DNA of 64,000 bases from NCBI GenBank assembly GCA_949987565.1, contig OX465102.1:11238763-11302762 (forward strand). The letters run 5' to 3'. Numbering within the stretch: position 1 is the first letter of the stretch; each line of letters starts with the position of its first letter. Positions 1 through 11,145 of the stretch are shown here, piece by piece. Source of the DNA: Luidia sarsii (Eukaryota > Echinodermata > Asteroidea > Paxillosida > Luidiidae). A model generated the notes under the pieces. The model did not search any database, was not told where the DNA came from, and saw only the letters and a program-made list of their open reading frames with translations. Position numbers and translations under genes: made by a program.

Positions 1-266
1 AATGGTGGCAGGTTTTTTTCTTTTCCCGCTCTTTTTTTATAAACATTTCTAAGGGGTACTTTGGTACAAAAAATAAATCAATTTGGCATCTAAATATTGA
101 TAATGGGTCTGTGGCCGTATTCCATAAAACAGCCATTTGCTTGAAGATATGGAGATTGTGTTTTACACTGAAGCCTTACATTAATTCCGGCCTAGGACAG
201 TTATGCAACAGCTACCGGGTATCCTGTGGTTAAGTTTAAGGCGTATGTTGCAAAGTGAAAGAGTTA

Positions 267-506
267 GGCCATGTTCTAAATGAAGGCTTAAGCTTGGGCT
301 TCCGCTTTAGTCATATTTCTCTTACTCGTTATGATATCACAGGCATCTAAAAACAAGCATTTGCCCCAGTTTCTTGGTGAATACCCTGTGCCCATCAAGC
401 CAACAGATCTTCAGATTCGGAAACAAACCACAACCTGGATGTTCAGGTTTTGTCAGACGGAGACGAAGGCCGAGCTGGAGCCTAAGCCTTTATTTTGTAA
501 ACGGCC
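267..506. repeat. Dispersed inverted-repeat element, copy 1 (partner at 16108-16303)
   Basis: The ends form an inverted repeat: an AAATGAAGGCTTAAGC-like left end mirrors the right end GCCTTTATTTTGTAAACGGCC. The interior shares long stretches with 16108-16303, for example AACAAGCATTTG followed by CCCCAGTTTCTTGGTGAATAC. A partial third copy lies at about 51110-51232. No coding capacity is seen, so this looks like a short non-autonomous element. Confidence 0.6.
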
Positions 507-1509
507 GTAGTCTCTGCATTCTTGTTGGCACTGGTTTTGAACATAGGTGGCGCTGGTTAACATCGGAATAGCATTTGCATAATGGGGGCCAGCGTCTTAC
601 AGCCACTTAGATGCAGAAGAGCTCTGACTCGTCGGCCAAAACGCCAAGCAAAGGTTGCACTAAGCAAGGACTAGCGGAGAACAAGTCTTATGCATCAGAG
701 CGTTTCAGATTATGGTCAGTTTGTAAAATACATTGTGCACTTTAGTAGTTTTGTGTAGGACTGGCGATAATAATTAATTAATCAATATTGATCAATTTCT
801 TTATTGGACCATGGTGTGATTTCTGCTGATAGATGGATTGATTTTTTTTTTATGAGATCCTTGTAGTCATTTAATTTACAACAAAACATCGCCAGTAACA
901 TTGACTGTCGTTTGTCTTCAGAAACCAGTGTGTTTTATAAGAAAAAATATATATATATATTAAAGTGTATTTTGTTTACAATGAGTGTATATTAGTAAAT
1001 GAATGAGTGTATTATATGCAAACAAGAATATGATGTACTTTTTTTCAATTCTATAAGACTATTTAAGATTTGACGGGTCTTGTCTGAAAACTTTGCAATG
1101 TTTCTTCTCATTGTTTGTTGATTTATTTTTTATTTGTTTTGGGATTTCGTCTTGATGTAACCTTTGATTATCTGGTGAAGATTGCAATGATGACAAAGAC
1201 GCTGGCATTTCTGTTTTGTCGGAGTGATTTAAACCAGGATAATTTTCTTTTAAGTATTGTGTCATTTCTTTTCCCACTGGTATCTCCTATGTCCCACTCA
1301 CTTGTGGCTATACTGTAAAAAAGATGTCTTGAGTAGTACTTTCTAAAAAAAAAAAAAAAAAAAGCCTATGGAATTATCTTGGGTTGATTTGATGACTATC
1401 AACTTAATTAGAGAAAAAAAATTCTATTGAAAAAGGAGATGACTAGAGTAAGCCCTAATATGCAAAAATGGTGCCAACTGCTTACTGACTAAAATGGCCA
1501 CAATGCAAA

Positions 1510-1606
1510 TATCAAACATTAGGAGGGGCTGATGTTTCGATCCCAGCAGGACATTTGAGAAAGGTCCTGCTAGGATCTTAAGGTCAGGCTCTCCTAATGT
1601 TTGATA
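1510..1606. repeat. Hairpin repeat of the GACGTTTCGATCC family
   Basis: The arms CAAACATTAGGAGGGGCTGA and TCAGGCTCTCCTAATGTTTG are inverted. Inside them lie GATCCCAGCAGGAC and its inverted partner GTCCTGCTAGGATC. Related arms recur at 7425-7460, 17960-18014, 27790-27842, 28368-28780, 37394-37512, 51560-51690 and 58763-58818. Confidence 0.65.
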
Positions 1607-2436
1607 CAGAAAGGAGATTAAAACAAATGTTTTGATTTACCAACGCAGATATCAATTATCAGTACTGGACATTACCAAACACTACCCTACTGTACCCTAC
1701 TCTCTAGTAAAAGAGCTGTCTGTGTGTTTTGCGGGTTTTTTTCTATATGAACGCTTATTACATTGTGATTGATTTTTTTTTCACAGTGGGAGTGAACCCT
1801 CATACGAACTACAGTTGAAGTGAAGACGGGGTTGAGCGTGCCATGTATATTCATCAGTGAAGATACAATCTCATCTCTGACCTTGAGTTGACAGATCTGT
1901 TTTTCCATATAATGGTTACAAATCTTAATTTTTGGGGTTCATTTTATAAACTTGACTATTTTATTCCATGGTGCTTCTGTCAAAAACACACCCACATTTG
2001 AAAACTGCACAGTGCTTCCCCCTTTGTAGTTTTTTTCCTTCGGTTTATCGAGAAAAACAACAAAATCACACTACTCACCAGTATATAGAACTCTCCTCAC
2101 AATGTTATTTTCTCTATTGATTCACAGATGATTAAAAATTGGGGGGAAAAATGTCATTTCCTAAGGATCCCGTAGACAAGAAATATGTTTGTTGATCTGA
2201 GTACTGAATACTGATCACTCTCAAGAGACTTAAATAAAGTTTCAAATCGGAAACAACATGTTTTCTGTGTAGTATTTTCTTCATAACACTGCATTTTTGT
2301 GGGTGGGGTGTTCGATGAAATGTAGGACATGTCCAATTACCATTCCCCCTGGTTACGAACCCCCTGGCTCTCACGCTTGGTTAGTGGTTCAAGGGGAATG
2401 CAAGTCAGGACCTTGAGCTTCATTCATTCTTTATTG

Positions 2437-2618
2437 GCAGTGGCTGTTCTTACGGCAGTCGTCCGTGTGGTTCCCCGACTTGATTGTATTTCGTCAGCAT
2501 TGCAGGCTGGTTGAACCAGTCTATTAGCTGATAGTCTGGTTCCAAGAGCTAAACATCCTGACAAATACTGTGAAGTCAGGGAACCACACGGACGACTGCC
2601 GTAACAACAGCCACTGCG
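2437..2618. mobile_element. Hairpin MITE, family A, copy 1
   Basis: Inverted arms of about 40 bp begin GCAGTGGCTGTTCTTACGGC and end GCCGTAACAACAGCCACTGCG. Near-identical copies are at 35308-35490 and 61167-61342. It has no open frame. The long arms and roughly 180-bp length fit a non-autonomous DNA transposon; target-site duplications are not clear. Confidence 0.75.
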
Positions 2619-2884
2619 TTATTTATTATTTGACCACGTCTCGTTTCATTAAGTAACAAGGCATAGATACATACTGTACATGTACATGAGTAGATTTGGA
2701 TATCATAAAGTTCAAGCTTATTATTTGTACAACATATGGACAAATTTGTTTCTAGTTTGAGATGGCGAATCCGGAAATCCAAGCAGAGCTTGTCGAGTAG
2801 GGATATAATCTATCTTTTTCCATCAGGTCGGTTTCGGCCCCTGTTGACCATGTGATCTGTCCGTTGTTGTTCGAATTGTCTCTA

Positions 2885-3235
2885 TGGGGGGGGGGGGGGT
2901 CGGCCCACTCTTGCCAGAATGTTGTCCCACCATCTTGTTCTTGGTCTTCTGCGCCCCCTTTTGCCCTCCATCTTTCCTTGCATGATAATCTTTTCAAGGC
3001 TGTTGTCAGCTCTCATGATTTGACCGAAGTAAGTCAATCTACCCTTGTCTATGAAGTTCAGAAGAGATTTTTTAGTGTTTACTTGATTCAAGACCCAGCT
3101 GTTTGTTTTCCTTGCAGTCCATGGAATTCGGAGAAGCCTCCTCCACACCCAAAGTTCAAAAGATTCTATTCTATTCTGATCTGCCTTCTTCAAAATCCAG
3201 CTTTCACTACCAGGGATATAATATAAAGGTGATAT
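2885..3235 (-). mobile_element. LINE 3' fragment (RTE/Jockey-like RT C-terminus)
   Basis: The minus strand encodes the end of a non-LTR reverse-transcriptase ORF. In order it shows GSESWILKKADQNRIESFEL, WVWRRLLRIPWTARKTNSWV, GRLTYFGQIMRADNSLEK and GKRGRRRPRTRWWDNI. This block is known to close RTE/CR1-type LINE polyproteins. Nothing upstream is preserved, so it is a 5'-truncated relic. Confidence 0.75.
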
Positions 3236-3593
3236 AATATAAACATTTAATTGTGAAAAACAGATGAAAAACAATTGAGCATGGCAATTTTAAGTTGAAC
3301 ATTACACACGGGAAGAAAACATTATTGATCTGTTCAGAGTTGAAATAAAACAATTTTCATTCAAAAACCCACTCATTCGGGCCTTCAGAAGAGGAAATAA
3401 TAAAATATTCATTAGCAAAATAATGCGGTACTTGTCGTCTGCTACTGCTAGCGTGCTAGCGTGCTAGCGTGGGACTCGCCATTCCCACAGCCTTCCCAAG
3501 CCCCCCTGCAACGCTAGCTATGACGTTTACGCGGGGAAACTGCAGTACGAGGTGCCCGGATGTGCGCCCTTGTATACACTCGCAAGCTGAACG

Positions 3594-6500
3594 ATGGTGT
3601 ACTGCCAGGCTTTGGGTTGTAAAAATGCCAGCGGGAAAAAGCTGGGAAAATCATTCCACGCAGTTCCCGACAAGGAGAAGAGACGTGAGCTGTTTAAGAA
3701 GTGGGCTGCGGCCATCAAACTTGAGAAATTTCTCAAAAACAGCTACGTATACAGTCGAAATGATGTGATCTGTAGCGACCACTTCACCGAGGACGATTGG
3801 GAGGAGGACTTGCGGGCCAGGCTCACCGGCAGCAAGCCGAGAAAATTACTGAAGGAAGATGCCGTTCCGTCAATATTTGCCCATCGACCAGCGGTGGCCA
3901 AACGGAAATCGACAGTTGCACGAATTGCCGCATTGGACTCAAGAAAGGTACGTTAAATTTTGATGTCGGATTTGTCTCACGGCGACCGTGCTGCATGCAT
4001 GGACCACTTCAACATTTTGGGACTCTGACATTGTGCCTGGCTTATCTTTGCTGTTTTCTGTGCACAATCTCATACAAGTTCTTACACCAGATGAAAGAGG
4101 AATGTTCCGTGACCAACCTGGACCAGTTTCAGGTTATGGTGATGACTTGAACCAATTTAGGAGAACTTTGGACGTCTTTCTTCCGGACGATACATACAGG
4201 CCACTTCCTCTGTAGTGCTTTACAAGCTCTACACGTGGTTTCCCAATAACACGAACCCGATTTCCGACACCTATGGACATGTACTGTACATGTATGTACA
4301 GTACATGTATGTACAATGTACATGTACACACCGTACCTACACGTGTACGCTACATTCACATACACAATATTGCATGCTGTGCGCAAAGGTCCACCCCATG
4401 AGGGGGCTAGATACATCTCCAGTGAAGGGTCCACATAGTGCAAACAATTTCACTACTCCGTAGGAACACGTGCAAATGCTGATGAATCTCTACTCCATAA
4501 GATCTAAGAACACGTTCAAATGATTTAACTGCTCAATCCCTGCTCCATAGGAACAGCTATAGTCTAGTCTGAGTAACTTGAACCATTGCAATCGCCCTTA
4601 AAAAAATTAAAATGAGGGGTAGAGCAAGAGTAGGATCCAAGGAATTAAGCAGGAAAACATGGTCTGTTTACAACTGCCATGACTACCCCCAACCGAAATC
4701 CCCAGATTTTACCCCCAAAACACTTGTGAAACCGTCCCACGCGCACTTTTTTGGATTAAGTGCTCAGGAATCACAGATTTAAATACTGGTCGTTTGTTTT
4801 CCTCGTTTTTAAGGAAAAAAGAAGAAAATTCCCCTCAGTTGATCGATAAGATTCTCTCCCGTCCGACAAGCAAAAAGGTGGCCATCTCTGATTTGAAAGT
4901 GAACCAACTATACAGGTCAAAGATTGCCACAGTTTGTGTGTTAAACCATTTAACATTCCAAACAGGAAACCCAAAGGTTTTACTTTTAGCTCAATTGGTA
5001 ATCTGAGAAAGTAGAAAACAACTTTAACGCTTTTCGTTCTGTTTTTTAGTGTACTGTAACTGTAAGAAACAGTTTATTACTCGCAAGTGATAAACTATTT
5101 GTCAATGTTTGAGTGAATATTTCTCGAGAAGTACACCATCCCTGACCATAACATTTCAACACAAGGATTCTATCATGACCATCTACAAACTGTATGATTA
5201 ATTAGAAGGAAATCTGTGGACATTGATGTTTTTCCGATCTTCCCAATGTTGTAGCTATAGTATTGGGCCTTTAATTTAAGACAGTAACTTAATTATAATG
5301 CAACACTTGCTGTACATATAAGGAGGTAACAGTCTACCTAGACATAACATGCACTAGAAATGATTTTGTGAATATACAGTACACAATGAATTTCCAGTTA
5401 GTTCTAGAGATTTTTTGTTAAACTAATGTCCCCGAGCCGAGCTAGGCATAGTGGCTCTGAAGACAACTCTAGAAGGAAAATAAGTGGTTCTTAGTAAATG
5501 GGAATGGTGAATAACAATTTCCTTTTTGCAAGTCTGTGGTTCTGGAGAGACATGTAGACACAACAATCCGGACATTATCTTGTTCCGCTCAAATTTATGT
5601 CACAAATTTAGGCTGCGCTGACGAATGTTAAATTGGAACTTGGAAGCCTATGTGGCAGCTTACTCAACACAATTACTAATTGTTGGTAGTAAAAAAAAAA
5701 AGGCATTAGAGATTTTTCATTGGATGATAGATTATGTAGGCCTAGAATTTCCCGTACTCTAGTTAGCATCACGGGTAAACGATAACTACGTGTACATGTA
5801 CAGGTACATGTATGTATGCAATGATCTTACAAGTTACAAGGGGGTGCTAGCACTTAATACACATGTGCATGTACCGGTATGTTCAGTTTAAATGTTCTGT
5901 GGGTTAACCGAACGGTATATTTCTGGTGAAAGTGCGTTGTTCGTCATGATATACATGTGTACTAAAATCATACATTACATACATGTATACATGTACTTGC
6001 AGTTGCAGATAACCTGATCATTAACTTTATGCCAGCGTATTGAGCGTAACCCTCCCAGAATAGATGCAGTTTTTCTCGACATGAGCAAGGCATTTGACCG
6101 CAATGCCTCATGACATTCTTCTCCGTAACTCCAAGCTTGCTCCTGGGTGTAACATGGATGCTTTCTGGAGGTGGTTGAAGGATTTCCTAGTGGGCCGTCT
6201 CCAGAGAGTAACTTTTGTTGGACAAACCTCAGAGTGGCATGCGGTGATGTCTGGCATTCCGCAGGGCAGTGTATGATGTAGTTTGGAGTCTTTGGACATC
6301 TTCTCTTTAACATTATTTTGGGTAAACGATACCCACCTACCGATTGTGCTTTATTCGCTGGTTATGTATTATTGTACGTACCATAAAGTCCGTGCTCTTG
6401 ATGTTTCAATTCTCCAGGGGGATCTTGAAAGTATTTGTAAAAAAAATAAAAATAAGAATTTTTGATATTTCTCCACTGTTTCAATGGAAACATGAATACC

Positions 6501-9500
6501 TGGTGTGTGATACATGTAGATGTCATCTAATATACATTCTACATGGAGGTCTGTAGACAGTAGATCAACATGTTTGATGAAGTATACACGTATTGCTATT
6601 GAAAGTGTTTCTTACTTATAACTTCTGAGTACATTTTCAGATTTTCTAAACAAAATTTGTCTTTCTTTTCTCATGTGCAGTACATTGAGTCCGTCTTGAA
6701 GTCTTTTGATAAGCCATCTACTTCGCAAGCCGTATCTAGTGATTGCCCATCAACTTCACAAGACATATCGAGTGATTGCCCATCAACTTCACAAGGCATA
6801 TCCAGAGATGACCCATCAACTTCACAAGGCGATCAGGTAGGCAAAGCTTATAACTTACATGTACATGTACAACAAATGCACAAGTACATGTATTTTAGTG
6901 GCAATGTTGCAACTAAAAGTACAAGATGTACATCATTCATGTTTTAAAAGAAGAAGAAAACAAACTGGAATTGAAATGGGTTAAAATTGTTATCTTAGAA
7001 TTGAGACTGATTTGTTGTTAATAAATATATTTTTGTTCTTTTTTCGGCAATATATATTACATAAAAGATCTTTTATTTGGGTAATTCCATACATTCCATG
7101 AAATTCTCATTAGCATAAAAACTGAAAACTTGCAAATACACACCCAGAACAAGTGTGAAAAACAGTTTAATTGTATTTGTTAGCAACATTGAAGAACAGT
7201 TTTGCAGCATGGATTTAAGTGATAAAATGTCTATTGCAGAGACCCTTTAATATAAAAAGGAAAAACCTTAAATTGTGTTTCTTCTTTGTTTTTGTTTTTT
7301 TCCAGTTTTTTTACTTTCCAGACGGAGAAGTGAAAATTGAAATTCCCTTTGATGGCACACAGCCTTCTTCACCTTCCCCACTGAATGATGTACATGTAAG
7401 TATAAAAAAAATTAGTGGGCCTGACATTTCGATCCTAGCAGGACCATTCCCAAAGACAGAGTGACAAGGACAAAACAGATACATGTACACGAAGGAGGGA
7501 GGAAGAGAGTGAATAAGACACGGATGAGAAACAAAGGACAAAGAGTAAAACTGGTAGGGTGAGATCAAAGGAAAGGGCAAGGAGTAGGGTAGGGATTAGT
7601 GAGAGGAGGGGAAAGATCAAAGAGAGAAGTATGGAGGAGTGAACACAAAACAAGGATTATCAGAAAGCTGCATGGTGTTAGTCATTACCCTCCTGGATGT
7701 TGAGACCATGTGGTTGAATAGTCCGAAGACGCTTCATCCACATTTTCTCACGGCTAAGACGGACAGCATTACTACGGTGACCAAGGGATTCTATGCCCAG
7801 TACACTCATATCTGATATCGAATGATCAGGGAGATTGAAGTGATACCCAACAGGAGTGTCCATTTTACCGGTTTTGATTGTAGACCTATGGCCATAGACA
7901 AGTTTTTTGAGGGTGTCACTTACATGTAAGTATTAAATAATTGTGACAGCCATATGCCAACATAAGAACGGTCAACGGTGTATTTTTAATTTTATTTTAA
8001 TTTTATTTTTTAATGAAAGATCGCCAAACACAAGGCCTTATAAGGCCATTCGAGGTGATGGCTACAGGAAAAATAGAAGAGGAATAGACAGATGAAGAAA
8101 AAAGTCAAAGGGAACAAAGATACCGGTACATGTATCTATTCACGTTCCTCTTGAACAGCTCCAGTTTGTACGAAGATGGAAAACAGGATGTAGACCTGTA
8201 GAGACTTCCAAAGCATAGCAGTACAGTGGAAGAAGCTATTGGACCATTTCACAGTACTGCGCTATATTTTTATAGAACATAAATTAATCGATTATATTAC
8301 AAAAGGAAAATAATATTGTATATCAGTGTCAAGTTTTAGCAAGCTTAGTCATTATGGTTCCTTTGTGGGTCTCTAGTCTGCAACATGGCCCTGGTCCTGA
8401 GGATGGGCCACATAGGCCAAACTTCTTCTTTTTCTTTGGGGGGGGGAAGGTTGTCAGTGGCATATTATCAGTGCTTTGTATTTTTGGAATTATTTGTTTG
8501 TTTTCATTAATTATGTGGCTCTTTTCTCACGTAAATGATGTAAAATATCTTCTCTTTTTTAATGCAGGATCATTCACAATGCCCTTCCCCGGCTTCCCGC
8601 AAACCCAAAAGAAGGGGAAAGCAACGCAAGAAACTGAACAAGGCATCTCCGGAAAAGTCCTCTCCACCCGAGGTATTTTCTTTTCTTTTAAATAAGCCCT
8701 GATTGTTTGCAGTCAGTCCATCGATCTGTGCTTCTGCGGCATATTATATTTTATAGGTATCTTAATAAACTCATTCTGGACACGTCCAGAAATGTCATCA
8801 CTGACCAGGAAATATTCTAATAATATATGTAGATGCAAGGTATGCACAAGCTTGTTAACCCCTTGCGTACGGATGACGGCAATAGCGGCTCTGGTACCCT
8901 CGAAATTTGGATGCCGCTATTGTCTAAACTTTCAAACAATGAGTCTTTTCAGGAATATCAGGCAGGACAAAAACCTGGTTTGACGTCAGTTGCCGCATGA
9001 ATTGCCAGATAGGCGGTAACAATTGCGCTATTGTGGGACTTCATTGTGAATGATCGAGGGACTGCGCGCTGCGGAAGACAGTGTGCTGGCATGCCCCACA
9101 GCCAATGCAGTCACTGGATAGGCTGTGTAATGCACCCTCTGCCTTCACTGCAAATTGCACGCTCAGTTAGGCCTGTCCACCTCGAGGGATTCGTCCCCGA
9201 GTGGGGGCATGTCTTTGGTCAAAGGGTAGCAGCCTGCGCTGCATTGTACTACACACAAAGGGCCCATCTTTGAGAGCGGATAGTCCCTTGACAAAAGCCA
9301 AAACTTCAGAACTGTGCCACATTTGATTCACTGATACAAATAGTGTACTCTTATTCGCAGGTGTTGAATTGTTCTTTGATTGTTTAGCAAGTTTTAGAAA
9401 TGGCACTGTGACGGCCTGTGGCACTGAAAAAAAATCCCGTCCACAAAGGGTTAAATGGGGTTTTATGGATTTTGTTTTTGTCCTTTCAGAGAGTGATACC

Positions 9501-10389
9501 TTCCGCTCTAGTGACAAGCTGTATGACTTCAGACGCCAGTACGCAAACAAATTCCCCCCCGGCAATGGAGACCAAGATCACGCAGTGGCCAGATGACTTT
9601 TCTTACATTGTGAAGGAGCACACATACGCAACATGGCTGCCAACTCCTCTTAAACCTTGCCTTGTGTACATGCATCCGAACTCAAAAGTGCTTGCTCCTC
9701 CTGAAGACACCCGCACATCTCAAGTGGCTCCATTGTCTCCTGTCCCTCCAGTTGAGTCTACTTCAGACCTCTCTGACTCAGTGCAGCCGCCTTCGGATGA
9801 GAACGACGATGATCCTTCATCGAGTCCATGCACATCTTTGTCATCATCATCACCATCAAGTCCATCTTCCTTACAAGATCCTTCCTATCGTCCGTCATCA
9901 TCGTCTAGCTCGTCTTCTTCGCACGATTCTTCCAGTTGTCCGTCAACACCTTCAAGTGCTGACTTGGATGAAGAGCTCGATGAATTCAAGTTCTGCATGG
10001 ACAGGAAGTTCATTGTCTTTGAGAGTCAACTTGACCAACTTATGCGCCGCGTGAAATGTACCGACTGCAACAGAGGACGCATCACCCAAATTCAGAAATC
10101 ACTGGTAGGGACAATGGTAAGAACCGAGGCCACATGCGCGTGTGGCAGTACTATCAACTGGCAATCACAGCCCACAATCGACGGACTACCAGCGGGAAAT
10201 CTTCTGGCATCTGCTACTCTCCTCTTCAGCGGCTCCGAATATGAAGACCTCAGCTTCTTTGCAAATGTGCTCAATCTCCCGTTCATTTCACAGGCCGGTC
10301 ACACCGACATACAGAGAGACTTTAATTTGTCGGTGGGAAACATGCAAGACATTCTCGGTGCAACCAGGGAGAGCGTGGAGCTTGAGTGA
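3594..10389 (+). CDS. THAP-domain zinc-finger protein with transposase-like C-terminal region
   Basis: Five exons: 3594-3947, 6681-6836, 7306-7395, 8568-8672 and 9490-10389. All introns are phase 0 with GT-AG ends, giving 534 residues. Residues 1-95 are a THAP domain, a sequence-specific DNA-binding C2CH zinc finger: C4, C9, C60, H63, P25, W37 and AVPSIF at 90-95. Exon 2 carries repeated CPSTSQ motifs, exon 4 a basic nuclear-localisation-like patch (RKPKRRGKQRKKLNK), and exon 5 a long Ser-rich stretch. These are followed by KCTDC and CACG cysteine pairs and GNLLASATLLFSGSEYEDL. From memory, that last block resembles a region after THAP domains in many fish and invertebrate proteins of transposon descent, where it runs much further. 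Here it stops soon after NLPFIS, so the tail looks truncated. ATG 3594 is the start because MVYC opens the THAP motif. A nuclear DNA-binding role is inferred; targets are unknown. Confidence 0.85.
6030..6460 (+). mobile_element. Decayed LINE reverse-transcriptase fragment in THAP intron 1
   Basis: Plus-strand frames give IDAVFLDMSKAFD, then after a frame change WRWLKDFLVGRLQRVTFVGQ and SGIPQGSV, then the remnant FWVNDTHLP and VLDVSILQGDLESICK in shifted frames. These are reverse-transcriptase palm motifs of a CR1/Jockey-type element. Several frameshifts and the loss of both ends show it is dead. Confidence 0.75.
8855..9454. mobile_element. piggyBac-like non-autonomous element, copy 1
   Basis: The element is bounded by TTAA on both sides (8855-8858 and 9451-9454). 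Its ends are inverted (TTAACCCCTTGCGTACGG against CCGTCCACAAAGGGTTAA). The interior aligns with 45893-46519, for example GCGCTATTGTGGGACTT and TTGACAAAAGCCA. TTAA target sites are typical of piggyBac transposons. It fills most of THAP intron 4 and ends 35 bp before exon 5. No transposase is seen. Confidence 0.65.
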
Positions 10390-10571
10390 GCACCAAACGT
10401 GGATGGGATAGCGTACAAATAAGAAACATACACACGTACATGTAGTTTAAAACTTATATGCCCATTGGTGATTTTATGGAGGGGAACCCAACTCCAAATC
10501 TAATTGTCCGTGATTGTCCCTTTTCGTCAAACATTTGCTGGATACCAAGTAACAGATTTGCTGGAGCAGTA

Positions 10572-10914
10572 GGTTTGAGGTGACACCGTGTGAAATTCTA
10601 TCTTTTTTGAGTATGTGTAGTTCTGAAAAGAACCGGTGGAACTTGATGTTTCAAACAGTATACTCTGTTTATCTTCAGGAGACTGCTGGAATCTAACTGG
10701 GAGTGGGGCTTAAGTAGTATAGAGAGGGATCCTGATGAGGGGATTAGCCAAGTGAAGGGTGAAGGCAGGAACCCTTCAGCCCCACTCCTAGTTACAATCC
10801 AGCAGTCCTGAAGACCAACAGAGTAAACTGTTTGAAATGTCGAGTTCCTCAGGTTCTTTTCAGAACCACAAATACTCACAAAAGTGAGAATTTTACATGG
10901 TGTCACCGCAAACA
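10572..10914. mobile_element. Hairpin MITE, family B, long copy
   Basis: Inverted ends GTTTGAGGTGACACCGTGT and ACATGGTGTCACCGCAAAC enclose a second inverted pair around GTTCTGAAAAGAACC and the segment with GACTGCTGGAATCT/CAGCAGTCCTGAAG. The arms are over 100 bp. A shorter relative is at 46748-46908, and partial ends occur near 19262-19340, 22790-22830, 47222-47245 and 50250-50346. Confidence 0.65.
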
Positions 10915-11069
10915 TGTTACTCTTGCTATTCTCACGAGGAAAACCCCTTTCAGTTCAAGACTCATTTAACATATTTTATTGTCGACAACAGTGGTTCAAA
11001 GAAGGCTAAGTTGCAATTGGCTAAAACTTTCAATGTATACAACTAACTGAAAACTAACTTGAAACATTG

Positions 11070-11145
11070 GCAAAGAAAGCTTTGACTGGACTGGGACTTT
11101 CGAGTTTTCGGGTTCAAGTCCTGGTCCAGTCAAAGTTTTCTTTGC
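11070..11145. repeat. Short hairpin repeat
   Basis: The arms GCAAAGAAAGCTTTGACTGG and CCAGTCAAAGTTTTCTTTGC are inverted around GGTTCAAGTCCTGG. Related pieces appear near 45018-45050 and 47090-47145. Confidence 0.55.

Larger units (their letters stand above)
1..2436. other. Noncoding flank, no gene seen
   Basis: No exon with a recognisable protein family was found on either strand. Open frames here are short and unsupported. The stretch holds A/T runs, a dispersed repeat copy at 267-506, a short TA run near 946-960 and a hairpin at 1510-1606. Confidence 0.6.

Noticed and set aside
3988..4215. 75-codon open frame after THAP exon 1
   Set aside because: No family is recognised and no suitable splice site links it in frame.
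4794..5006. Candidate extra THAP exon after the acceptor-like TTTTTAAG
   Set aside because: Read in phase 0, as required by the THAP exon 1 donor, it meets a stop after 11 codons. Joining exon 1 directly to 6681 keeps all phases.
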